This document shows, one piece after another, positions 1-7,656 of a DNA stretch of 27,010 nt. The notes under the pieces were generated by a model. It was not told the origin of the DNA. It did not search any database and worked only from the letters and a program-made list of their open reading frames with translations. A program made the position numbers and the translations under genes. The stretch is taken from positions 1-27,010 of the forward strand of contig JAHKKQ010000006.1 in NCBI GenBank assembly GCA_020027805.1. Direction: 5' to 3'. Position 1 is the stretch's first letter; each line of letters starts with the position of its first letter. This DNA comes from Candidatus Dadabacteria bacterium. GTDB lineage: Bacteria; Desulfobacterota_D; UBA1144; Nemesobacterales; UBA2774.

Positions 1-810
1 AAACTGGACGAAGACAAGAACCCTGCGTTCGTTTCCGGAGTTCCGCCCGATTATTTCAGCAAGACAGGGCAGCTCTGGGGAAACCCGGTTTACGATTGGG
101 AGGCTTTAAAAGCGACGGGGTTCGAGTGGTGGATAAAGCGTACAGGCCATAACTTGAAGCTGTTCGATTACCTGCGGCTTGACCACTTCAGGGGATTCGT
201 CTCGTACTGGGAGGTCAAAGCCTCGGAAAAGACGGCGCTCAAAGGCAGGTGGGTGGACCTCGACGCAGTAAGTTTTTTCGATACCTTATTTTCACACTTC
301 GACAAATCCAGGTTCATAGCCGAGGACCTCGGCTATATAACTCCCGACGTAAACAAGATCATTAAAAAATACGCCCTCCCCGGAATGAAGATACTGCTCT
401 TCGCCTTCGGGGACGATTTTCCTTACGGCAGTTACCTCCCTGAAAATTTCAGCAATAATAATTGTGTCATATACACAGGCACTCACGATAACAATACGGT
501 TTTGGGGTGGTGGACAGAAGACGCGGGGAAAAACGAAAAAAAAAGGTTTTTCAAGTATATCGGCGGAGAGATAGACAGCCGGGGTCTGAATTGGGAATTT
601 GTAAAGTTGGCAATGTCGTCGATCGCCGATACCGCGATAATTCCGATGCAGGACGTTCTGGGGCTCGGCGCAGATGCTAAAATGAACAGACCTTCGACCA
701 AATCGGGGAACTGGGAATGGAGGTTAACACCTGGATACTATCAAGAGGACCTGGTAGCGAAGCTGAAGGAAATTACCGAAGCCAACAGCAGGGGAGAATT
801 TTCAGATTAG
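1..810 (+). CDS. malQ: 4-alpha-glucanotransferase (amylomaltase, GH77), C-terminal part
   Basis: The reading frame is open from the first base of the window, so the 5' part of the gene is missing; it ends at TAG 808-810. Family GH77 enzymes transfer alpha-1,4-glucan segments between glucans in cytosolic glycogen/maltodextrin metabolism. Visible hallmarks are the substrate loop VSGVPPDYFS near the start, the RLDHFRGF segment carrying the catalytic aspartate nucleophile, the EDLGYITPDV segment carrying the general acid/base glutamate, and the THDNNT segment with the transition-state-stabilising aspartate. About 270 residues remain of a family that is usually near 500. The glycogen synthase gene follows 89 bp downstream on the same strand, which supports a joint role in storage glucan metabolism and possible co-transcription. 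Family assignment is secure; the missing front half cannot be judged. Confidence 0.95.
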   Translation, partial: KLDEDKNPAFVSGVPPDYFSKTGQLWGNPVYDWEALKATGFEWWIKRTGHNLKLFDYLRLDHFRGFVSYWEVKASEKTALKGRWVDLDAVSFFDTLFSHFDKSRFIAEDLGYITPDVNKIIKKYALPGMKILLFAFGDDFPYGSYLPENFSNNNCVIYTGTHDNNTVLGWWTEDAGKNEKKRFFKYIGGEIDSRGLNWEFVKLAMSSIADTAIIPMQDVLGLGADAKMNRPSTKSGNWEWRLTPGYYQEDLVAKLKEITEANSRGEFSD

Positions 811-899
811 TTTTATCCGGCTAAATACATTCTTAAAAATTATATTTATACTTATTGGAATCTTAACCGGGTCGGAAGAATCACAGAGGGATAACTCAA

Positions 900-2375
900 T
901 TGATAAAGGTTCTATTCATAGCCTCAGAGATGGAGCCCCTGGCTAAAACAGGCGGGCTTGCGGACGTCATAGGCGTGCTTCCCAAGAAACTGAACGATAT
1001 TGGATGCGATGTCAGGATAATTCTCCCTTATTACAGGGAGGTTAGGGAGAACCTGCGGCGCCTGAAACTCAAGGTCAAGAATTTATCCAGGGAAGTGCTG
1101 GTCAGCATCGACTGGCTCGCGTATAAAGGCACGATAAAGGAGACGACAGTAGACGGAGTGACTGTCTATCTGTTGTGCAATGACGAGCTCTATGACCGTG
1201 ACTCCCTCTACACCGTGCCTAACGGCGATTATAAGGATAACGACCTGAGGTTCGGGTTCTTTTCTCTGGGAGCGCTTGAAATCGCAAAGGCGCTCAATTT
1301 CAAACCCGATATAATCCACTGCAACGACTGGCAGTCCGCCATGGCCCCGATAGCACTCAAGTGGAAGAAACATTACAACAACGATCCGTTTTTCTACGAT
1401 TCGAAAATAGTTTTCACGATCCATAATATCGCGTACCAGGGTATTTACAGCCGGGACATTCTGGACAAGTTCGGGCTCAGCCAATCGCTCTTCAATACGG
1501 AGCACCTTGAATTCTACGGGAGAGCGAACCTGTTGAAAGGCGGGATTATCGCTTCCGATCTGGTTAATACCGTAAGCCCGACCTACGCAAAGGAGATAAG
1601 GACGAGGGAATACGGGTATGGTCTCGACGGAGTGCTCCGCGTAATCTCGAACGAAGGAAAACTGGCCGGCATCTTAAACGGTATCGATTACGACGATTGG
1701 GATCCCGAAAGAGACAAGGACCTTTACTTTAATTTCAGCTTCGATGATCTCCGGGGAAAATTTCAGAATAAATCAAAGTTAAAGAGCGTCCTGGGATTCG
1801 ACGCCAACGGACACAAGCCCCTTATCGGCCTGATCTCGCGTCTCGCCCTCCAGAAAGGGGTGGACCTCGTGGTAAGGTCGCTCAACAGCATACTCGATCT
1901 CGATGTCGACCTCGTGATTCTCGGAAGGGGCGACAAGAGGTACGAAAAACTGCTTAAAGACGTTTCCGCCGATTACACGGGAAATTTCAAAGCGATCATA
2001 GGCTACGACGAGTCTAAGGCGAGGCGTATATACGCCGGCTGCGACATGTTCCTCATGCCGTCGAGGTTCGAGCCCTGCGGCTTGGGACAACTGATTTCAC
2101 TCAGGTACGGAACGATACCCATTGTAAGGGGGACAGGCGGGCTTCTCGACACGATTACCGATTACACGGGAAACAGGGAGTCGGGAAACGGCTTCATTTT
2201 TAAGCGTTTTAATGAAGACGATATGATAGATTCGATAGAGAGGGCGTTAAGCGTTTACAGAAATCACGAAGAATGGCTTAATTTGATCAGGACCGGAATG
2301 CGCATGGACTTTTCGTGGAATAAATCGAGCAAAGTCTATCTCAAGCATTATAAGATGCTTCTCGGAAAGAATTAA
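900..2375 (+). CDS. glgA: Glycogen synthase (ADP-glucose type, GT5)
   Basis: The 491-residue product has the usual bacterial GlgA length. It should elongate alpha-1,4-glucan from ADP-glucose in the cytosol. The N-terminal KTGGLADVIG motif (about residues 15-24) is the nucleotide-sugar binding loop. Further family landmarks are HCNDWQ, TIHNIAYQG, the NGIDYDDWDP stretch, SRLALQKGVD at the start of the second Rossmann domain, and the C-terminal PSRFEPCGLGQL segment with the EX7E-like acidic residues. I chose the TTG at 900 because it gives the classic MIKVLFIASE beginning; a GAGG sequence lies about 10 bases upstream and no better ATG exists. The gene follows malQ by 89 bp. The downstream gap has a short inverted repeat (CGAAT/ATTCG, about 2393-2406) followed by a T-rich stretch, which could be a weak terminator. 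Confidence 0.96.
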   Translation: MIKVLFIASEMEPLAKTGGLADVIGVLPKKLNDIGCDVRIILPYYREVRENLRRLKLKVKNLSREVLVSIDWLAYKGTIKETTVDGVTVYLLCNDELYDRDSLYTVPNGDYKDNDLRFGFFSLGALEIAKALNFKPDIIHCNDWQSAMAPIALKWKKHYNNDPFFYDSKIVFTIHNIAYQGIYSRDILDKFGLSQSLFNTEHLEFYGRANLLKGGIIASDLVNTVSPTYAKEIRTREYGYGLDGVLRVISNEGKLAGILNGIDYDDWDPERDKDLYFNFSFDDLRGKFQNKSKLKSVLGFDANGHKPLIGLISRLALQKGVDLVVRSLNSILDLDVDLVILGRGDKRYEKLLKDVSADYTGNFKAIIGYDESKARRIYAGCDMFLMPSRFEPCGLGQLISLRYGTIPIVRGTGGLLDTITDYTGNRESGNGFIFKRFNEDDMIDSIERALSVYRNHEEWLNLIRTGMRMDFSWNKSSKVYLKHYKMLLGKN

Positions 2376-2692
2376 AGCACCTCTAACAAATCGAATTACG
2401 ATTCGTTCTTTTCAGTACGAGCTTATTCAGCCGCCTTCATCGACAATTCACATTAATACATAGTCTTCGTAGCCCTGATTCGCATTTAAAATATTTGATT
2501 GCGAAATCCGATGACATCGGAGATTCACGACCTTCGGGGATGACGGATCCGGGCGATCTCCCGGGGGGGCGCAGTCTCTCTTTATAGCGGGGAGACGTGT
2601 TGACTAATACCCGATCCGTGTCATAGTTCGAAAAGTCGTGACGAGATGTTCAGATTCGGAGATACTAACCACACTTTTTGGGTACCGTACCG
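2376..2692. other. Intergenic region with short palindromes
   Basis: No convincing coding sequence is present in these 317 bases. Short symmetric elements are visible: CGAAT-TACG-ATTCG just after glgA, TCCGATG-A-CATCGGA around 2507-2521, and GGGCGATCTCCC near 2550. The last part holds a possible promoter for the permease gene. The stretch ending in GGGGATGACGG looks like generic dispersed intergenic sequence, but no second copy occurs in this window. Confidence 0.5.
2600..2627 (+). promoter_or_regulatory. Possible sigma-70-type promoter for the permease gene
   Basis: TTGACT (2600-2605) matches five of six -35 bases. A 16-base spacer leads to CATAGT (2622-2627), which matches four of six -10 bases. 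It would give a leader of about 60 nt before the ATG at 2693. This is a pattern match only. Confidence 0.35.
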
Positions 2693-3763
2693 ATGAGTGA
2701 CGCCGTTGATATAGGCACAGAGCGGAGCATAGGAATTTTAGGCGCGGTCGGGATAGGTGTAGGCGCGATCGTCGGCGGGGGCATACTCGCCCTTGCGGGC
2801 GTTGCGTTTTCGGTTACCGGCCCGAGCGCGATCCTCGCTTTTGCCCTGAACGGCGTGATCGCGCTGATTACCGCCCTAAGCTTTGCCGAGCTCTCGGCCG
2901 CGTTCCCGGAATCCGGCGGGACGTACGTATTCTCGAAAAAGGTCTTATCGATCAGGGCCGCTTTCGCCGTGGGGTGGGTCGTGTGGTTCGCTTCCATAGT
3001 AGCGGCGGTACTCTATGCCGTCGGCGCGGGGTATTTCATAGGCGTTCTCTTCGACGGACTGTTGTCCGGGATTCCGGGTTTCCAACACGAATGGCCAGGC
3101 GCTTACCGGACCGCCTTCGGGATCGCGTTAATCGTCATAGTCTATTTCACGCTAAGCCTGATATTCAAAAAGGGCGGCGGAAGCGGCATAGCGAATATAG
3201 GAAAGGTTGCCGCTTTCTCGATACTCATCATAGCCGGGCTGGCGGCGCTCCCCAGGGAGACAACCGCCGAAATCAGAAGGGATTTCACACCATTCTTAAC
3301 ATTCGGGGCGCTGGGCCTGATCCAGGCGATGGGATATACGTTCATAACGCTTCAGGGGTTCGACCTCATAGCCGCCGTAGCCGGCGAGATAAAAAATCCC
3401 GGAAAAACTATCCCCAGGGCGATGATAATTTCTCTCGTCGTAGCCCTTGCCATATATATCCCTTTGATCTTTGTGATTACCGTCGCCGGAACGAGGGCGG
3501 GGGAATCGATCACCGCTCTCAGCCGCGCGAACCCGGAATCGATAATCGCAATAACAGCAGAAACGTATCTGGGAAGGGCCGGTTACTGGATCGTCATAGC
3601 CGCCGCCATACTCTCGATGCTCTCGGCCCTCTACGCGAATATGTTGGCGGCATCCCGCGTTGCCCAGAGCATGGCACGGGATCGGACGCTTCCGAGAACC
3701 CTCGGAAGCGTCGACAAGAAACACGGGACCCCCGTTAATGCAATCCTGCTACCGCGGCAATAA
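2693..3763 (+). CDS. APC-family amino acid permease, N-terminal fragment (frameshifted)
   Basis: This piece of about 356 residues carries most of the membrane core of an amino acid-polyamine-organocation permease, which moves amino acids across the inner membrane. It is highly hydrophobic, with about ten predicted membrane segments. The first contains the GAIVGGGI substrate-binding glycine pattern, and the EIKNPGKTIPRA loop is a family hallmark. I prefer ATG 2693 over an upstream TTG at 2678 because the protein then starts just before a short cytosolic tail. The frame ends at TAA 3761-3763, immediately after a normal KHGTPVNAILL stretch. The following sequence continues the same protein in another frame. 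The permease is therefore either broken or contains a base-calling error near 3744-3751. Confidence 0.85.
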   Translation: MSDAVDIGTERSIGILGAVGIGVGAIVGGGILALAGVAFSVTGPSAILAFALNGVIALITALSFAELSAAFPESGGTYVFSKKVLSIRAAFAVGWVVWFASIVAAVLYAVGAGYFIGVLFDGLLSGIPGFQHEWPGAYRTAFGIALIVIVYFTLSLIFKKGGGSGIANIGKVAAFSILIIAGLAALPRETTAEIRRDFTPFLTFGALGLIQAMGYTFITLQGFDLIAAVAGEIKNPGKTIPRAMIISLVVALAIYIPLIFVITVAGTRAGESITALSRANPESIIAITAETYLGRAGYWIVIAAAILSMLSALYANMLAASRVAQSMARDRTLPRTLGSVDKKHGTPVNAILLPRQ

Positions 3764-3765
3764 TC

Positions 3766-4929
3766 GTGACGACCGTTTTCGTCGTTCCGGACATCGGCTC
3801 TGCCGGGGCCGCGGCGAGTCTGATCTTCCTCGTCACATTCGCCCTTGCCCAATGGATCGGAATCCTCGCGCGCCGGAGGGGGACTTATTCTGAGGGATCA
3901 TTCCTTACGCCCCTCTATCCCTATATCTCGATCTTCGGAATCGCCGCATGCCTCGGACTCGCGGTATTCCAGGGTATCACAGTCCCCGCGGCTGGTCTGA
4001 TCGCCCTGGTGTGGCTTGCCTTCGGGGGGTGCCTCTACGTCATACTCTTCGGAAGAAGCGCACGGATTTTCGACGCCTCGTCCGAGGGATTCGATCCGGA
4101 GCTCGTCAAGCTGAGAGGCAGAAGCCCTCTCGTGCTGGTGCCGATGGCGAACCCTGTGAACGCAGCCCCGATGATAAGGGTCGCAAGCTCTCTCGCCCCC
4201 CCGGATAGCGGAAGGGTGCTCCTCCTTTCAGTGGTGCTTTCTAAAGGCGTCAATGACGGAGGCCGGGAGGAAGATTTGATTATCAATTCGCAGAAAGTCT
4301 TGAAAGAGGCGATCTCGGCCTCGCTCGACATCGGGCTCTCTCCCGAAGCCTTGATCACCATTGCCGAGAGACCCTGGCCCGAAATAATACGGGTATCCGA
4401 GGCCCACGGATGCGAAAGCCTCCTTCTCGGTTTAACACAATTCACCGACAGCGACACCGAGAAGAACCTCGAAACGCTCCTCAACAGCGTCGACAGCGAT
4501 GTGGTCATACTCAGGGCCCCCGGTGACTGGCAGATGCTCGAGGTAAAGCGGATCCTCGTCCCCGTCGGAGGGAGGGGCGGTCACGGGGAGCTTCTGGCCA
4601 GGATACTGGGCAGCGTCTGCCGCTCAGGCAATCCCGAGATCACTTTTCTCAGGGTGCTGCCGGAAAGCGCCGACTGGAAAACATGCGACAGGGCGAGAAA
4701 AGAGCTTTTCCTTTATGCGGCCGACCAAGCCGTCAAGGGGGAGATTAAAGTACAGGTGGAACAATCAGAGGATATTGCGTCTCACATTATAAGGCGCGTG
4801 ACCGAAAGCGATCTCGCGATTCTCGGCATCCAGAGACTCGGGCGAAGGCAGAAATTTCTCGGGGAGCTGACCTTGAGGATCGCAGGCGAGACGAACCGGC
4901 CGTTACTGATTATAAGCAGGAGAAATTAA
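3766..4929 (+). CDS. APC-family permease, C-terminal fragment with two universal stress (USP) domains
   Basis: This frame continues the permease begun at 2693. The matching protein sequence is already readable from about 3751 (TAAIIVTTVF-like, before any start codon), so GTG 3766 is a nominal start. The first 125 residues or so hold three more membrane segments. The rest is cytosolic and forms two universal-stress-protein-like domains, one starting near LVLVPMANP and one near KRILVPVGG. The second ends in a LGIQRLGRRQ...GETNRPLLII pattern resembling the G-2x-G-9x-G nucleotide-binding motif. Permeases with such C-terminal USP domains are a known architecture. Joined with the upstream fragment, the protein would have about 745 residues. 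No ribosome-binding site precedes 3766, so it is unlikely to be an independent gene. Confidence 0.8.
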   Translation: MTTVFVVPDIGSAGAAASLIFLVTFALAQWIGILARRRGTYSEGSFLTPLYPYISIFGIAACLGLAVFQGITVPAAGLIALVWLAFGGCLYVILFGRSARIFDASSEGFDPELVKLRGRSPLVLVPMANPVNAAPMIRVASSLAPPDSGRVLLLSVVLSKGVNDGGREEDLIINSQKVLKEAISASLDIGLSPEALITIAERPWPEIIRVSEAHGCESLLLGLTQFTDSDTEKNLETLLNSVDSDVVILRAPGDWQMLEVKRILVPVGGRGGHGELLARILGSVCRSGNPEITFLRVLPESADWKTCDRARKELFLYAADQAVKGEIKVQVEQSEDIASHIIRRVTESDLAILGIQRLGRRQKFLGELTLRIAGETNRPLLIISRRN

Positions 4930-4965
4930 CGGAATCAGGCGAATCGGACGATTATCGAGAGAAAG

Positions 4966-5115
4966 ATGCGGGGCAGAAGAATGTTATCACTTAACTGGCT
5001 GAAACAATTGATTTATATGCCGGCTTACGTCGATAACGGAAAGAAGGTTACGTTAGCGCTCGAAACCCTCCGGACCGAGCTCGATTTGCCTGACAAATCC
5101 TCCATGAATGAATGA
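4966..5115 (+). CDS. Possible small protein of 49 residues, unknown function
   Basis: An open frame begins at ATG 4966 (MRGRRMLSLNWLKQ, with a second ATG at 4981) and ends at TGA 5113-5115. The product has a basic start, a short amphipathic or hydrophobic stretch (LNWLKQLIYMPAY) and an acidic, leucine-rich second half. A weak purine-rich GAGAGAAAG lies just before the start. It sits between the permease and the GT2 regulatory region, starting 36 bases after the permease stop. I do not recognise a family. It could be a real small gene, a gene remnant or chance. Confidence 0.22.
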   Translation: MRGRRMLSLNWLKQLIYMPAYVDNGKKVTLALETLRTELDLPDKSSMNE

Positions 5116-5149
5116 CCGAATATTGGCAAAAAAACTGAAATTACTGTGT

Positions 5150-5222
5150 ATTGTGTAAATGCGCACAGCCGTGGAGTGTATAATTACACAATTGTGTACA
5201 AAACATTCCTGCAATTGTGCGT
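5150..5222 (+). promoter_or_regulatory. Operator-like cluster upstream of a sigma-54 promoter
   Basis: The sequence ATTGTG recurs at 5150, 5191 and 5214. A perfect 14-bp palindrome, TACACAATTGTGTA, occupies 5185-5198. An overlapping inverted repeat, GTGTA-TAAT-TACAC, occupies 5176-5189, and TGTG-N8-CACA occupies 5152-5167. Relative to the start site expected from the sigma-54 promoter (about 5288), the cluster lies at roughly -140 to -65, the usual place for enhancer-binding activators. The sequence does not match the NtrC consensus, so the bound protein is unknown. Confidence 0.55.
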
Positions 5223-5261
5223 ATCTTGCTGTAATCACTCATTATTGAGATTACCTTGAAA

Positions 5262-5277
5262 TGGCATATTACTTGCA
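5262..5277 (+). promoter_or_regulatory. Sigma-54 (RpoN) promoter for the GT2 gene
   Basis: TGGCATATTACTTGCA has GG at 5263-5264 and GC at 5275-5276, separated by exactly ten bases. It agrees closely with the sigma-54 consensus TGGCAC-N5-TTGCW; the only mismatch in the defined positions is T for the last C of the -24 element. Transcription would start near 5288, leaving a leader of about 250 nt. Confidence 0.65.
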
Positions 5278-5342
5278 TTAATATTAAGAGCAAATGCAAA
5301 TAAAAGTGCAGAAATTCGAGGTTGCTTCATCCAAATTAGAGG

Positions 5343-5437
5343 CTTCAGCGGTTAAGAAGCACTGGTTATCATCCCTCCCATGATAAACGGTGTAATAGTG
5401 TCTGCGTTTCTGCATTAAGTTAAGTTCCGATTTAACT
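5343..5437 (+). promoter_or_regulatory. Structured mRNA leader with an anti-Shine-Dalgarno loop
   Basis: Three possible hairpins lie in the leader: GCTTC/GAAGC (5343-5347 with 5356-5360), TTATCAT/ATGATAA (5366-5372 with 5380-5386, seven perfect pairs) and AGTTAA/TTAACT (5418-5423 with 5432-5437). The seven-base loop of the middle hairpin is CCCTCCC. It contains CCTCC, which is complementary to the GGAGG Shine-Dalgarno core of the downstream gene at 5525-5529. It does not resemble a riboswitch class that I can recognise by eye. Confidence 0.35.
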
Positions 5438-5540
5438 CTAAAAAATAGGCAGATTGGTTGAGACCGGATGGATCAAATGATGGGAAGATTGTACGCAAAT
5501 CAAATTAATATACAGGTTCTGAAAGGAGGATCACACTCAG

Positions 5541-7448
5541 ATGTTTAATTTCGGTGAGTTAATTACAGCGGGCTATATATACTCGGCCGTGAGTTTCGCT
5601 CTTTCGGTTTTGCTTATAACCGTAAAGAATCTCATAGGTAAGGACAAGCACTACTATAGTCTGATCGAGTATGTGAACGTCAATATAGTAGCGGCGTTGA
5701 GCATATGGGTAATGGGGTATTCCTTGCCCGAGATTCTTATCCTCTCGGCGCTGGGCGTTACGACAATGGTTATAGCCCACAAGGTCCTTAAAAATTTCAC
5801 TATAGCGGGACGGCTTCTCCTCGTAACATACGCCCTCTTTACACTCTTCGGAATGATCTGGGGATTCTGGTTCATAACGTCGATAGACGTAAGCACCGTT
5901 ACGCGAGTGCTGATGTATATCGGGTATCCGATCCTGTTCATGACCCTGTTCGGCGGGATCATCACGGCATTCGAGCAGTGGGAAGTGCTGGGAAAGGTAA
6001 AGTGGGAAAGGCCCAACGCCCCGCTTCCCGCAGGGGAGCTGAAAAATTTCCCGAGAGTGTGTCTCCAGGTGCCGGCTTATTCCGAGCCGCCTGATGTTGT
6101 CATAGGCACGCTCGACAGCATAGCGAAGCTCGACTATCCCAATTTCGAAGTAATGGTCATCGATAATAACACCAAGGACCCGAACCTCTGGAAACCCGTC
6201 GAGGCGCACTGCGCCAAACTGGGGGAGCGGTTCAGGTTCTTCCATGTGGACCCGATAAAGGGCGCAAAAGCGGGCGCGCTGAACTTCGCACTCAGACATA
6301 CACATTCCGACGTGGAGATCATAGGCGTTGTCGACAGCGACTACCAGGTCGAGCCCGATTTCCTCGACCGGCTCGTCGGCTACTTTGAAGACCCCAAGAT
6401 AGGTTTCGTCCAGTCCCCTCATGATTACAGGGAGTGGGAGCAGAACTTGTATCTGAAGATGTGCTACTGGGAATATAAATACTTCTTCGAGACGATCATG
6501 CCGAGTCTCAACGAGCGGGATGCGACCCTCACGGTCGGAACGATGTGTCTCATCAGGAAAAGAGCGCTCGAAGATGCGGGCGGTTGGTCGGAATGGTGCC
6601 AGACGGAGGACTCGGAGCTGTCGATACGTATCCACGCGGCAGGCTATTCCTCGGTGTACACGAACGAAACGTTCGGCCGGGGACTGATACCCGAAACATT
6701 CCTCGGTTACAAAAAGCAGCGCTTCAGATGGACATTCGGCCCTGTTCAGGAATTAAAGCACCATTTCAGGCTCTATCTTCCGAAGTTCATGGCGAAGCCG
6801 TCGGCCATGACCAGGCTCCAGAAGGTCCATCATCTGAACCACGGGTTCGGATACCTGAACCTCGGTATCGGTTCCCTGTTCATACCCTTCGGACTCGCGG
6901 CCCTGGTATCGATAGTGCTTCACCATGAAGTCATAGCGGTCCCGAAGGCCATGTGGATAACCTCCCTCGTCGTACTCGTTTGCGGATTCACGCTCAGATG
7001 GCTCACGTACCATGTATACCTCAAGTGCTCGCTCAAGGATACGGTAGGCGCATTTATCGCTAACAGCGCTCTCACACATACGTATATCGTCGCGAGCATA
7101 GTGTGCATGTTTAAAAACGAGATAGCCTGGCAGAGGACGAACAAATTCAAATCCCTTCCCCTGGGATTGGGGGCCATTAGCTCGGTGCAGACCGAAACGA
7201 TCATCGGCATATTGATTCTCGCGCTGGGGGGCGTTTCATTCCTCCTGCTGCCCGGCTTAGGCTTGCACTTCATGCTCGGCTCCGTGATGGTGCTTAAGGG
7301 GTTCGAGTATCTCGCAGCGCCGGCCATGGCGCTACTCGCCGAACACGAATTGCAGAAATCCAGGGAATCGGAGAGCTTTGTTACGAAGCCTGTCCCGAGC
7401 AGAAGCCCAAATCAGTATCAGCCTATAAAGAGGAACATAACGAAATAA
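5541..7448 (+). CDS. Membrane-embedded processive family-2 glycosyltransferase (cellulose-synthase-like)
   Basis: The 635-residue protein should polymerise a polysaccharide from nucleotide sugars at the inner membrane. Several membrane segments lie within residues 7-145. A cytosolic GT2 domain follows at about 170-410, and further membrane segments at about 435-600. Catalytic-type motifs are VIDNN (207-211), the metal-binding DSD at 265-267, TED at 355-357 (catalytic base) and QRFRW at 393-397, the Q-x-x-R-W signature of processive synthases such as BcsA. No PilZ domain is visible. The start is fixed by a strong AAAGGAGG sequence at 5522-5529. The gene is monocistronic, with a sigma-54 promoter and a long leader in front and a terminator behind. 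The sugar and polymer cannot be told from sequence; exopolysaccharide synthesis is an inference. Confidence 0.88.
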   Translation: MFNFGELITAGYIYSAVSFALSVLLITVKNLIGKDKHYYSLIEYVNVNIVAALSIWVMGYSLPEILILSALGVTTMVIAHKVLKNFTIAGRLLLVTYALFTLFGMIWGFWFITSIDVSTVTRVLMYIGYPILFMTLFGGIITAFEQWEVLGKVKWERPNAPLPAGELKNFPRVCLQVPAYSEPPDVVIGTLDSIAKLDYPNFEVMVIDNNTKDPNLWKPVEAHCAKLGERFRFFHVDPIKGAKAGALNFALRHTHSDVEIIGVVDSDYQVEPDFLDRLVGYFEDPKIGFVQSPHDYREWEQNLYLKMCYWEYKYFFETIMPSLNERDATLTVGTMCLIRKRALEDAGGWSEWCQTEDSELSIRIHAAGYSSVYTNETFGRGLIPETFLGYKKQRFRWTFGPVQELKHHFRLYLPKFMAKPSAMTRLQKVHHLNHGFGYLNLGIGSLFIPFGLAALVSIVLHHEVIAVPKAMWITSLVVLVCGFTLRWLTYHVYLKCSLKDTVGAFIANSALTHTYIVASIVCMFKNEIAWQRTNKFKSLPLGLGAISSVQTETIIGILILALGGVSFLLLPGLGLHFMLGSVMVLKGFEYLAAPAMALLAEHELQKSRESESFVTKPVPSRSPNQYQPIKRNITK

Positions 7449-7495
7449 GGCTGCGTATATTAATCGGTATCCGAAAATAACATTCTGATTTAGAG

Positions 7496-7527
7496 AAGGG
7501 GGGCCGTCGGTCCCCCTTTTTGTTTTT
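7496..7527 (+). terminator. Rho-independent terminator of the GT2 gene
   Basis: A ten-pair stem (AAGGGGGGCC with GGTCCCCCTT, one G-T pair) closes a three-base GTC loop. It is followed directly by a T-rich run to about 7527. It lies about 50 bases after the GT2 stop codon. The rest of the gap to 7657 shows no further clear element. Confidence 0.9.
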
Positions 7528-7656
7528 CTCTTCTCTCCGGCCGCGGCACGGATAGGAGCAATGCCCTTCCGGTGTGTGCAGACTCCCCTCAGTTATTATT
7601 GCAACCCCATTGAGTTTCCCTTATCATCTCACTAAAGAACGAGAACACAGATAAAG

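Noticed and set aside
3744..3763. Programmed ribosomal frameshift in the permease gene
   Set aside because: There is no slippery heptamer, no downstream stem-loop is evident, and such signals are not known for this family; a mutation or sequence error is simpler.
5053..5238. Minus-strand open frame of 61 codons over the operator cluster
   Set aside because: It covers the palindromic regulatory region, has no ribosome-binding site and no recognisable motif.
5280..5540. Cyclic-di-GMP (GEMM) riboswitch in the GT2 leader
   Set aside because: Long leaders ahead of polysaccharide genes invite this idea, but the conserved GEMM core sequences are not present.
5559..6635. Minus-strand open frame of 358 codons opposite the GT2 gene
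   Set aside because: Antisense to a clear glycosyltransferase, with no family motif and biased shadow composition.
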